Assembly: GCF_030704535.1 (NCBI RefSeq)
Contig: NC_081817.1
Location: 24,863,001-24,927,000, forward strand
Direction: 5' to 3'
DNA length: 64,000 nucleotides
Source: Vitis vinifera
Taxonomy: Eukaryota; Streptophyta; Magnoliopsida; Vitales; Vitaceae
Part shown: piece after piece, positions 36,163 to 46,965 of the stretch
Layout: each line of letters opens with the position of its first letter
Position numbering within the stretch: position 1 is the stretch's first letter
Position numbers and translations under genes: made by a program
The notes under the pieces: model-generated
Told to the model about the DNA's origin: nothing
Seen by the model: only the letters and a program-made list of their open reading frames with translations
Databases searched by the model: none

Positions 36163-36396
36163 CTTGTGATAGAGCGCTTTCCATGCATTATCATCATTCG
36201 CAGACTTCCACATTAATGAATTGGTCATCGAAAGCCGGCATAGACTCAGATAATCCAAGTAACTCAGCGCATGAGTCGTAATCTCCGGCACCAACTGCTC
36301 CATCATCGAGGCCCTCGTCTGCCGCTCCGATACCACCAGAGCCCTATCTTGCATCTCCTCTGCACCACCGTTCAAGTACGCCGCCGCAGCCGCCAT
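36163..36396 (-). pseudogene. Captured first exon of an F-box protein gene
   Basis: A 78-codon open exon on the minus strand starts M-A-A-A-A-A-Y-L-N-G-G-A-E-E and contains an F-box-like stretch: L-V-P-E-I-T-T-H-A-L-S-Y-L-D-Y-L-S-L-C-R-L, ending W-K-A-L-Y-H-K at a GT donor (36162–36161). F-box domains bind SKP1 in SCF ubiquitin ligases. Only the N-terminal exon and the start of the following intron are present inside the CACTA element, and no downstream exons were found. The intron junction shows it was taken as DNA, not via mRNA. The sequence is far more GC-rich than its surroundings. It is probably a Pack-CACTA-type transduplication. The parent family member is not identified. Confidence 0.8.
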
Positions 36397-36400
36397 TGCC

Positions 36401-36620
36401 GGTTGAGAGAGTAGGGTTTTTTTTTTCGGGGTGGGGGGGGGGGGGGAGGAATGGGATGGAAAAAGAAAAAAGAAAGGAGAGAAGAAGAGAAAGGGGGGCG
36501 TCGTCGGTTGAGAGAGTAGGGTTTTTTTTTTGGGAGGTGGGTGGGGGGGGGGGGGTGGGGAAAGAAAGAAGAATGGGAGGGAAAAGGAAAAAAGAAGGGA
36601 GGGAAAAAGAGAGGGGAAAG
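36401..36620. repeat. G-rich about 105-bp repeat upstream of the captured F-box exon
   Basis: 'ggttgagagagtaggg' followed by a T run and a G run occurs at 36401 and 36506, with a third weaker copy near 36610–36650. On the F-box strand this is a pyrimidine-rich 5' leader, typical of plant promoters or UTRs. Long predicted frames across it on both strands are products of low complexity. Confidence 0.8.
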
Positions 36621-37734
36621 GGGGGCGGCGGGAAGTTAGGGTTTTGGGGGAGAAAGTGAGGAGAGAGAAAAAATAATAAAATATTAATAATAAGATAAAG
36701 AAAAATGAGAAAAAAAATAATAATAAAAATATAAAAATGGAATAAAATAACTAATAATAATAATAACAAAAAATAAACTTAAAAAGGGATGAATGGACAA
36801 AAAATATCAAATATATTTAAATTTGAAATACAAAAATAAAAAAATGGGTTCAAAATCAATACAAAATAAAATTAAGACAATTTTTGAGGTTTACAAATAA
36901 TAATAATAATAATAATAATTTAAAGGGATGAGTAGGTCAAAACAATCAAAAATCTTAAAATTGAAAACTAAGTATAAAATTTGGCAAATTTAAAGGGAAG
37001 AGTGGGTCAAAACAATTAAAAGTCTTAAAATTGAAATTTGAGTATAAAATTGGGCTCATAATCAATACAAAATAAAATTAAGACAAATTTTGGGGTCTAC
37101 AAATATATTTGTCATTTATATGTAACATCTTTATCTTTTATTAATAGTTTTACAAATTTATCCTTGATTTTAAATACCTTATTGTTTTTGACACAATAAA
37201 ATAATTAAATAATATAATTTTAATTAATAATAATGATTAAGAATAATAATTTATACTACTAAGGGAGGGTATTAGATCTTAGGAAGGATTAGGAGAAGGA
37301 AAAAAAATTTCAAGATTACAAGTGTTAGTATGGAGGAAAGCACATGTAGAGAATACATGGAATATATGTTTATGCTTTATAAGAAAGTAACTAAGGTTAG
37401 AATTGAAACGACTAAATTGAATCTTTATATAAGAATATTAAAATCAGTAAAATTATCAATTTGAAATATTATATAAAAATAATTTATTAATTTTAAATAT
37501 AAATATAACAATTTTTGTTTTAGTCTCATTGTAGCATTGTTGGAGATTTTATGAGTGATAGATTAAACTTTCTGAAAGTGGATCAATAATGAATATTATG
37601 ATAGAAGAGTTACATAATATTAGTAATAAATGATTTTTATCTTTCACCTTATATATGACTAGCTAGACATTTAAAACCTAAACATTTGTGCTAGAATACT
37701 TTTTTTTTTTGATATTATTACATTTGATTATATT

Positions 37735-38512
37735 ATGTTTAGTTTTAAAATATTTAATATTAAATTAAGATTCATTTTATAAGTCTTTATATTTAATAGG
37801 TGTAATATCATGAAACAAAGGTTAAGTTAGCTTGATGGTGAGTAGAGAAGTATTTAAACTTTTGGTTGGGGGTTCGAATCCCCCAATTTTAAAAATTTGG
37901 AGCCAAATTTTGGGACGGCGGCAAAAAATATATTATACATTGTTAATAAAATATTAATCTAAAAAAAACAATTTATTAATATTTTAAATTTAATATTTAA
38001 TCATTTTTAAATTTTTAGTCCTTTTTAATCCTATTAAATTAATCAATATTATATATTTTATACATATAATATAAATTTAATATAATATAAATATAAAAAT
38101 ATGTAATATAAAAAAATTGGATTCAAATTTCAAATTGAATTAAAAAAATACATTTAATATTAAATTAAGATTCATTTGATTCAATTATATTTAATAATAG
38201 AAAATAAATAATAATTATATATAATTTTTTAACATTTAATTAATATATTAATGATATAGAAAAAAAGATTTGTGAAGAAAACTATTATAATTATTTTCAT
38301 GTTGGAATATTTTTATTTAATTATTTATTAAAATAATTATTTTTAATTCATACATAATTTTTTCATTTTTTGTTTATAAGTATTTAGATTTAATAGGTGA
38401 CATATTTTATAACAAAAGTTAAGACAACCTATTGGTAGGTGTGTGAATAAATGAACAATTTGGTTGGAGGTTCGTATGCCCCCAACTCCAAATTGGCAAG
38501 AAAACTATATTA

Positions 38513-38543
<31 letters not shown>

Positions 38544-38935
38544 ATTTAATATTTAATAATTTTTAAATTTTTAGTCCTTTTTAATCCTATTAAATTAATT
38601 ATATATATATATATATTATTTTATAAATATAATATATATTTAATATAATATAAGTAATAATATAAATATAAAAATATATAATTTAAAAAAAATTGAATTC
38701 AAATTTTAAATTGAATTAAAAAAATATATTTAATATTAAATTAAGATTCATTTGATTCAATTGTATTTAATAATACAAAATAAATTATGATTACATATAA
38801 TTTTTTTAATATTTAATTAATATATTAATGATATAGAAAAAAAGATTTGTAAAGAAAATTATTATGATTATTTTCATGTTGGAATATTTTCATTTAATTA
38901 TATAATAATTATTAATTATTTATTAAAAGGGTTAA
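37735..38935. repeat. Two about 600-bp tandem units with tRNA-like A and B boxes
   Basis: Each unit contains 'taataggt…aacaaa(g)gttaag', then an A-box-like word (ttagcttgatggtgag at 37826), then a B-box-like word (ggttcgaatccccc near 37870; diverged in the second unit as ggttcgtatgccccc near 38468), and then the same AT-rich tail 'tttttagtcctttttaatcctatt'. A third partial unit lies at 39690–39860. The A/B box layout is that of tRNA-derived SINE heads, but no typical SINE tail was seen. The second unit holds a TA microsatellite near 38519–38542. Confidence 0.65.
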
Positions 38936-38939
38936 GCTA

Positions 38940-39685
38940 ATCTCTTGCCTTATAGGAAAGCCGCTATCTTTTCATATCCTCAAGTTCCAACATCGGAAGG
39001 ATTTTTGAAGACAATATAGTTTTCAATCAATCCATCAGAGATAGGTTCAGTCCCATTAGTCCCTGGCCCTTATGTGCCCTTCACTCTGTCGTCCCTCCTC
39101 CTTACTCTAGTGTTGAACCAGTAAAAGAGCAATAGAAAGCAAAAAGGGAATCTTTTTATATCATCCCTTGGCAAATAAAAAAAAAAACTTTTTAAATTAG
39201 AGAATCGAAATCAAGAAGAAAAAGAATCCGCAGGACAAGTAGATCTTGGATCAGATGTACAAAACCAAGGAAATCTTGAATCAGTCCTCTCAAACCACGA
39301 AAAAGATATTGAAGAAGATTATGCAGGATCAGACTCAGACATGCAAAAACGTACAAAGAAAAAGCAATTCAAGAATCACATGGAAGCAGAACTCGATTTA
39401 TTCCTAAAAAGATATTTGCTTTTTCAATTGAGATTTACTTACACGTTTTCTTTCTTAACAAAACAAGTTGGACTTTGTTCCACTCAAAAAAAAGTATTTA
39501 GACAAAACAACTGTGAATGTTCTGCTCAGCTTTACCGAACAAAGGCTTGGGATGGGAAGCTTGTCTTGTGTTAGATTTGTTTCATCGATGGGTTGCCCGT
39601 GGGCCCACTTGTCGGTACTTCTCCTTATACTTCTACTGGCTCTAAAGGAAGAACTACTAGAGCTTCTCCATTATATTTCTTTTTA
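38940..39685. other. Organelle-derived DNA block inserted in the tandem repeat
   Basis: About 745 bp of higher-GC sequence interrupts the repeat units: the left neighbour ends 'ttatttattaaaa' and the right neighbour resumes 'ttaatacatatgtaaaattttc'. It includes a chloroplast ycf1 piece (39150–39432). Other pieces (38940–39145 and 39432–39680, e.g. 'cccgtgggcccacttgtcgg') look like organelle DNA from elsewhere but were not identified. A patchwork of several pieces suggests filler DNA joined during break repair. Confidence 0.65.
39150..39432 (+). pseudogene. ycf1: Chloroplast ycf1 (TIC214) fragment, nuclear copy
   Basis: The + frame near 39200–39430 reads [30 protein letters not shown] and [11 protein letters not shown]. 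These are characteristic conserved words of plastid Ycf1, the TIC214 inner-envelope import component. Upstream, [11 protein letters not shown] (39155) belongs to the same gene but is out of frame after an A run. Homology ends at Q-L-R, where plastid Ycf1 continues with a Trp. This is a nuclear plastid insertion (NUPT), not a functional gene. Confidence 0.85.
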
Positions 39686-42600
39686 ATACATATGTAAAAT
39701 TTTCATTTTTTTTATTTATAAGTCTTTATATTTAATAGGTATCATACTATATAACAAATGTTAAGTTACCTTGATGGTGGGTGGGTGAATATTTAAACAT
39801 TTATTTGGGGCTCGAATACCCAACTCCAAAATTTTGGAGCGAATTTTGGGGTTGGAAAAAATGGCGAAATATTGAAAGCTTTTATATTTGGCAACATTTT
39901 AATCCTTGAATGTAACATTATTTGAAAAATATATTTAATGTGTAATAAAATGTAGATTCTAATTTATATAAAAGGATTTCACAAACAAAAATATTATATC
40001 AAATTATTCAACTCATTTTATGTAATCCAACAACTAAGAGTCATATGTGTGTAACCTAAATCAATATATAATTATAAAAATAAAAAATTTATATTTTCAA
40101 TAAATATGTGGATTGTAAGATATTAAAATAAAATATGTTTGAATATTATAAAGTATTATCTAATCTTAATTATTAATATATCATATGAAATAAATTTTAA
40201 AATAATATTTTATACCATGTTGCAAAATAACAATAGGCGACAAACAAATTTTATCCCTAAAATTTTATAATATTCTTTAGTAATAAAAATTTCAATAAAA
40301 TATTTTGTTGTGAAAAATATATCTTGCGACAAAATAATTATCACTAAATATTCATTATTGTCGCAAAAAAATTTCATGAATAACTTACTAGCATGACTTT
40401 CTCATTGTCAATATTTTTTTGTGACAAAAGTTACATTTTTGTCACTAAATTTGTCGCGCCTAATAAATTTTGCGACGATTTTTAAATTTTGTCACTAATA
40501 ATAACATTTAGTGACAAATTTTTTTTCCCACATTAAAACTTCGTCACTAATTTTCCTATTTCTTGTAGTGGCAAAAGAAAAACAAGTATAATATTAATTT
40601 GAATTATTACTATTTCTTATCAACTTTATCAATAATATTAAATTAACATATATGTTTAATTTTAATAATCATAATAGGTGAGTCTTCACATCCAACTAAT
40701 CCAACAAGGCATATGCAAATATCGCAAAGTGTTCGATATTCGGATCCATCACTGCCTAGTGCACCCTTATTGTACAAATCTTTAGCAGCAAGACAGAAAA
40801 ATGTGAAAAATCTTTTCAAAGGTGGTGCCATCAAGGAAACCATGGGAAGTTTGATCAGTAAGTTCTTCATATATGAGATTATTGTGCCCAATGAAGCAGA
40901 CTCTCACCATTTCAAGAACATGATTGTTGGTGCACAATAAGCAGGTAATTACTATAATTTTAAAAATTGTATTCATTTTAACAATATCATTATTATTTAT
41001 AAAGTATGATTGCCACAAATGTTCTTATATGCTTTAATTATATATGGATGATAGGTATGGGTATAGAACCACCTCTTCTTATGAAATCAAATACAAGTAC
41101 TTGGATATGGAGTACAAAGACATGGAAGCTTATGTCAATATTCAAAGAGAAAAGTGGAAGACTTATGGATGCACAATTATGTGTGACAGATGGATTGAGC
41201 TCATGAAATTAAGCCTAATTAATTTCATGGTATATTCAAAAGGTAGCACAATCTTCTTCAAATTTGTTGATGCATCAAATTATATAAAGGATAACAAATA
41301 CATATATGGTTTATTGAAGGATGTGATCAAGGAACTTGGCAAACAAAATGTGGTATAAATAGTTACGGATAATGCGCCAGCATTCATGAAGGCGGGGAAG
41401 CTATTAATGAAGAACTACAATCTTTATTGGACTCTGTGTGCAGCACATTGCATCGACTTAATGTTCAAAGACATAGGTAAAAGGACGAGTATTGTAGATA
41501 TGATTACAAAGGCTTGAAAGATAACCAACTTCATCTATAACCATAGTTGGTTGCTTGCACATATGCAGAAGGTGTGTGGTGGAGACATAGTTGGCCTTGG
41601 AGCAACAAGATTTGCAACCAATTATATTCCCTTCGACAGTTTTTTGAAAAAGAAAGTGAGTTTGAAGGAAGTGTTTATCAGTGATGAACGGGCACAACAC
41701 AAGTTAAGTCATACATTAATCGGCAAAGAGGTTGAAAAACTTATGTTTGACCATACGTACTAGGAGAGAGTGGGAAAGCTAGTGTCAATCTATGAGGCAC
41801 TATACATGGTTCTTCGCATTGTCGATTTAGAAGTTATTCCTACAATGCCATTTGTGTACGAATTGATTTGAGTTATGAAAGAGAACTTCATTGACTTAAT
41901 GCTAAAGAATGGATTTTAGAAATAATCGTAAATTGTTGGATAGAACTCTTAAACATCATTTTCATGTAGCAAGTAACTAAGTATTATCCATCTTCAAAAG
42001 TTATTGGTATTTAATATGTTTCTTTCAAAACATTCTAATTCTACATTTCTACTTTACTATTGTACCATTCTTTCTTAATCCAAGGTTTCAATATAAACGT
42101 GGAGTTGGTATTAATCCTGGTCTACTTCAAGTTGTTCATGAAGTCTTTGCGAAATTAGATCCTGCAGCAGAAGATCTTAGTCAATTTGGAAATGAGGTAA
42201 ATGATTATAGTTATAATATAAATTAAATAATTTAATTTCATTTACTCAATTTTTGACTTTCAATTATTTAATATGTAGCTTATACTATTCCGAGATGCAA
42301 AAAGAGGATTTAGTGATCGAGCAACGATTATTTCAAGGTCAAAGATGGTTCCCGATGAGTATTATTTGTGAATTAATAATACATTACATTAAAATATTAT
42401 TGTAGCTTTCTAATATAAGTATTGATATCATTTATTTGGTTGTAGCTGAATGGTGGTTCATGTATGGAAACCACACTCCTACATTAAGAAGGTTGGCCAT
42501 CAAGGTTTTATTGCCAATTGCGTCATCTTCAACTTATGAGAGAAATTAGAGCACATTTGCCTTAATTCATACAAAGCAAAGAAATCGGCTTGCTTACCCA

Positions 42601-44056
42601 AGGCTCCAACAATTAGTTTTCTGTTATTATAACATGAAACTAAAGATCCGTGATATGGAGGTAGAAAATGACAAAGTTGTGGAGAAAGATTACCTCGATT
42701 TACTTGACATTACAACTAAGGTTGGTGAATAAGAAGATAACCAATTGTTTCAATGGGTTAGACTTCTTCATTTAGATGATGAAGATGGAAATTTTGACCC
42801 ACGAATTGCCGCACATGTCCGAGAAACAAGTGTTGATGTTGAACGACTATTATCCGATAAAGTTCATACTAATAGTTTCAACCAAGACACGAGAGATTCA
42901 TTTCTACAAGGAACTTCTCAGTTGATAGTCACTTCTCGACCTTCGTTTGACTCCATGAGTGTTGAACATAGTAGCAAACCTAGTACTACTAGTACTTCTG
43001 CTTCCGGTTATGATGGTTCAAGAGGAGAGGAGACCAATGATGGTAGTGACCTTGGAAATGATGGAAAGGATGTTAGACAATAGCAGCAAAGTGGACAACC
43101 ATTGACATTTACTTATGAAGATGATTTCACACTGTACTCAAGATGAAGACCACGACTCTAGAAGAGTTGGTCTAAGTGTTGGAGCCATTGGAAAGCCATA
43201 TAGAGGAAGACGACAAAGGATGACACCATACAACGAGGACTCATTGTCGGCCAATTTTGAGTCAATGAGTATAGAGACTCAATTCAATGACTCGTCAAAT
43301 GAAGCTAACATTTATGCCCCTTATGCAATCAGTTATGGTCAGCTTCCTCCAAATCTTTCAAGTTCCATTGATGGAGAGTATGAAAGATATAACTATCCTT
43401 CTTCTACACAAATGTCGTACTACCTTCCATATGAGATGCAATAACAAGAGTTTCAAATGAACACATGGGAAAACCCTGGATTTCCCATCCATGGACAAGT
43501 TGTGGGTAGGACTCAAGAAATTTATGCATGACATGTTCGTACTTACAATCAATACTATCGAAACTCCATGTCCTAGTATGAATATTGTTTTTAATAGGAT
43601 GGACTCCCTTCATCTAACAATATGATGAAACCACATCGATCTTCATTTTGGTATTAAGGACTATTATAATTTTATATGTATTATGTTTATGTATATATTG
43701 TTTTCATTTAATAAAATCAAATATTTCTTAACTCAATTCTAGCTTTCTAAGCGTGCAATTCCAAAATTCATATTTTGTATTCTTAAAATCCAAGTATTGA
43801 ATCTATCAATATATCTCTATTTACGGATATTTTTTTTACCATATTTATTTCAATTACACTTACAAAATAATTTTAACATGTGTATTCTTGCTTATTTTAT
43901 AATTCTTTGAAGTTTTCCAAGCATTCCCATCAATTTTGAATAATTTTCGTCTCACCAATATTTATGTAAAAATATCCACCAATATTTCTAATATATTCAT
44001 AAAATCCAAATACCGATATATCCATGTTTACTGATATTTCAAACAATGGGTCTTAC

Positions 44057-45793
44057 TCAACAATGGAAAAACGTATATCACTCCTATATATGGAACAAAG
44101 AAACTTACCATATACGAAAGTAGCCCACTAATATTTTATAAGAGAATATTTTATCTCATGACAATGATTGACGGACAATCTATACTTGTGAATGTAGCAT
44201 TAAATCAATACCAATACTAATAATTGAGAAAGGATTTAGAAAAGAAATATGGATTGTACTATTGCGTACGGAAGGAGCACTTTTACTTTAAGTCATTGCA
44301 TCAAATGAAAATTAATCTTAATCAATAAGATTTATAATGATCTTGTGGAAAGCGCGTGAACAAAATTACTTCTCAATGTAATCTAGTTACTTTTCAATTA
44401 GATTTAATTATCTACTTGATTGATCTAATTTAAAGGAAAAAATTACTTCTTTCAACTCAAATTTTCATTTAGATATATTCTTTTTACTGAAATCTCAAAA
44501 GAAGTAATATATATAACAATGATGCTTGTTCACTAAAGGAGTGTGACGTTTGGAATTTATTCAAATATGACTTCTAAGTGGGTCTAGAAAAAGAATAAAG
44601 TTACAAAATTATAAAGTTGAAAAAGAAGGAACAAAAAGTTTATGCACCCAGGTTGTCAGAACAAAGACTTGTAAAATTAACCATAAACATTGCTTTAGAT
44701 GTTCTCTTATGGGTCCTTAAAGAGGTTTTTTTTTTTTTTTTTTCAAGCTAAATTAAATATTCCCTTCCAACCCAATGAAGGGAAAAGGAAAATGGAATTA
44801 TCTTGTCCTCATTGCACCTTATGATATCCATTCACCTTTTCTTTTTTATAAAGTTGGTGATATAAAATGTTATTTGACGGTTATAAATACTAGATCTTGA
44901 AATAGCTTGTGAAATGAGTCTAATACACTTTGAAAGAATCCTCTAGAAGCCCTTTCTTAATTATATAGTATAGGTTTTTCATAAAAAATTAATTACAACA
45001 TAGTTAAAGTGCCTATTCTCATATCTTATTCCACAAAATTTTGTTATAGTTTGAACATTACTACATTTCTAGAGAATCTCACATCAACACTAAAAGGTGT
45101 TTGATTATTAACATTATAAAATGTTTTATATTTGTAATTGAAGTGTTTTATAAATCCAAGTGAATATGATACGGAACCTCTAAGCTAATGAAAGGTAGAG
45201 TACCTCTGCAAATAAGGCTCAATCAATGTTAGCAGCCAGCCAATGTGGGACATTGGACTTTTGTTTGTCCTATGTCAAAAATCCTTAGTAAATTGTTAAT
45301 GCTCATATTTATGTTTCAATTGTTGATGCCCAATCTCGCTTTGAAACCAAATGATGCGAGACCATATACACTCCCTAAAGCCTAAGCTAATAGGAGGTAA
45401 AGGTAGCTCCACATAACAGGTCCAACCAACATTAATCAGTTGATGTTGGAAATAGACAAATGAGGTTCTAATGAAATGAAAAAAAGCAAATAAGCCAAAA
45501 GAAATAACCATTTTAGTAAGTAGTAACACCTAACATATTTCTTTCTTCTCACAATTTTTAAGATCCAAGTGAAACTACTGAATTGCTCCTCTGATAGTGT
45601 AAAATTTCTCTTTATAAAACAAAGAGTATATATACCATATACTCCTTAAAGATCCACTTGAAAGAATTGGTAGAGAGTAGCATTGGATTATAGATTAATA
45701 TTTGACCTTCTAGTATTTCCCATGAAAAAAGACGAGGGAAAAGGTGTTGACACAAATGCTTCTTTCCTAAAGGTGACCCAATAGCATCTTTTC
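44057..45793. other. Intergenic upstream of annexin D3-like gene
   Basis: No gene recognised. A 17-base T run lies near 44727. A diverged internal repeat, 'ctaagctaat…ggta…agctcc/cctctg' with 'caa(c/t)caatgtt', occurs at 45181–45260 and 45382–45450 and may be an old LTR or MITE trace. Confidence 0.4.
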
Positions 45794-45801
45794 TATATAA
45801 A
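45794..45801 (+). promoter_or_regulatory. TATA box of annexin D3-like gene
   Basis: TATATAAA lies 43 bp before the first ATG (45837). Transcription would start about 10–15 bases before that ATG, giving a very short leader, so the second ATG at 45843 may also be used. Confidence 0.65.
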
Positions 45802-45836
45802 GTTGAGTCTGTTTCTAGCTTTCCCAAAGCAAAAAC

Positions 45837-46927
45837 ATGAGAATGGCTTCACTTAGACCACCTGATTCAATTCCTTCTCCAGCCCAAGATAGTGAGAGAC
45901 TTAGTCTAGCTTTACAAGGTCTTTCTTCTTTTTCTTTTCTTTTGCCTTCATTTATCTGTTCAGTTTTTTTATGCATATAGACCAACATAATGTAATGATT
46001 GTATGAAGTTCAAATCCTCTTGGTTACTTTTTTCTTGGTTCTGTGGATATGGGTAGGGAGAGGAGTGGATGAAAAAGTGATAGTATGGATATTGGGACAC
46101 AGGAATGCAATCCAAAGGAAGCGGATCAAAGACACTTATCAACAGCTTTATAAAGAGTCCATCATCCATCGTCTTCAATCTAAACTTTCTGGTGTGCTCA
46201 AGGTACTTTGTGTTCATATACCTTAGCCCCAATTTTATGGAGGATGTTTGATTTTGGTTATATACATGAGCTCTATGAATGGCAATTGATGGTTCTAATT
46301 ACATGTCTAATCAATAGTTTGAATGGAGCTGGTCAGATAATATGGTAGATTTATGACTATCATTCTAATAGAATGAAATACTCTTAAAAATAGATTAGTT
46401 TTCTTTCCCTCTGACAAATCTTATTGTCCCTTGGATCTCCAGATTGGTACAACTTATCAATAATTATGGACCTATAAATGGTTCAAATTTTTACGTAGTT
46501 CTTAGTCATGTATGAATTGATGAATGAGTTATTCATAACTATATAATAAATGTTTGATAATAGATAGCAATGATCTTGTGGATGAATGAAGCCCCTGAAA
46601 GGGATGCGATATTGGCAAACAATGCCTTGAAAAGGAAGAGATATTTACAATTGAAACTAACTCCTAGAAATAAGGATACAGATATTTTCCTAACAACTGG
46701 ATAATAAAGAGATATTTATAGCTAAATATATATATCTTCTAAATATTCCTAATTTTTAGACAAAAAAAAAAAATGTTCTGCAAGGATACTAAACAAGGCT
46801 GTTTAAGCTGAAGATTTTGATGTTTTATGTATCATATTGTGAAGCACATGCTAATTTGTTGATGACAGTTGATATATATTATCATAGATATAAAGGGCAT
46901 TGGGCTAGTTAGCTTCGCAGAAATTGA

Positions 46928-46965
<38 letters not shown>

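Larger units (their letters stand above)
33547..40570. mobile_element. CACTA element 3, 7.0 kb, nested in the hAT transposase gene
   Basis: The left end is CACTACAATAAAATTG and the right end, read inward, is CACTACAAGAAATAGG. The 3-bp duplication GCA is at 33544–33546 and 40571–40573. Joining the flanks restores the host reading (H-F-V-R-G-K-R-K). Subterminal zones are rich in 'tttgtcgc/gcgacaaa' and 'gtcactaa' words, a different set from elements 1 and 2, so this is another CACTA family. No transposase was recognised. The interior carries an F-box gene fragment, repeats with tRNA-like boxes, and organelle-derived DNA. A long stretch at 34520–35400 is dominated by repeats of 'aagcccaa…ccaatataaat' with no coding meaning. 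Confidence 0.93.
33048..43444 (+). pseudogene. hAT transposase gene (BED finger, DUF659, dimerisation domain), dead and split
   Basis: The N-terminal part (33048–33546) has the BED-type block W-K-Y-C-T-I-M-E-E-N-K-N-G-I, but both finger cysteines are tyrosines (V-Y-N-Y-Y-G). An extra A in a run near 33222 shifts the frame. An acidic region follows, then D-E-R-H-A-Y-R-A-T-V-R-A-S-K-A and H-F-V-R-G. Here a CACTA element splits the gene, which resumes at 40574. Later blocks are Y-G-C-T-I-M-C-D-R-W (41150), V-T-D-N-A-P-A-F (41365), C-A-A-H-C-I-D-L (41440), and W-W-F-M-Y-G…L-R-R-L-A-I (42450) up to S-S-T-Y-E-R-N-stop (tag for the expected Trp). At least six in-frame stops lie between 41356 and 42735. 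Family order is DUF659 then hAT C-terminal dimerisation. No active transposase can be made. Confidence 0.9.
31871..44048 (+). mobile_element. hAT transposon with 8-bp target duplication, interrupted by a CACTA element
   Basis: The element starts CAAGGATTGAAA and ends with the complement of CATTGTTTGAAA. It is flanked by the exact 8-bp duplication GGTCTTAC (31863–31870 and 44049–44056). An 8-bp duplication and short imperfect inverted ends are hallmarks of the hAT superfamily. Both subterminal regions carry 'gatatatcgg/ccgatatat' words in opposite orientation (31915–32010 and 44010). The interior holds a hAT transposase gene with many stops. Removing the 7.0 kb CACTA at 33547–40570 leaves an element of about 5.15 kb, a plausible autonomous hAT size. 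Confidence 0.92.

Noticed and set aside
36344..36769. Long Leu/Phe/Pro-rich frame (minus) and Gly/Arg/Lys-rich frame (plus) across 36396–36659
   Set aside because: Both are translations of the G-rich/T-rich repeat upstream of the F-box exon. Low complexity with no domain.
37860..37890. Functional tRNA at the B-box-like word
   Set aside because: No cloverleaf could be drawn: acceptor and anticodon stems are absent and copies two and three have diverged boxes.
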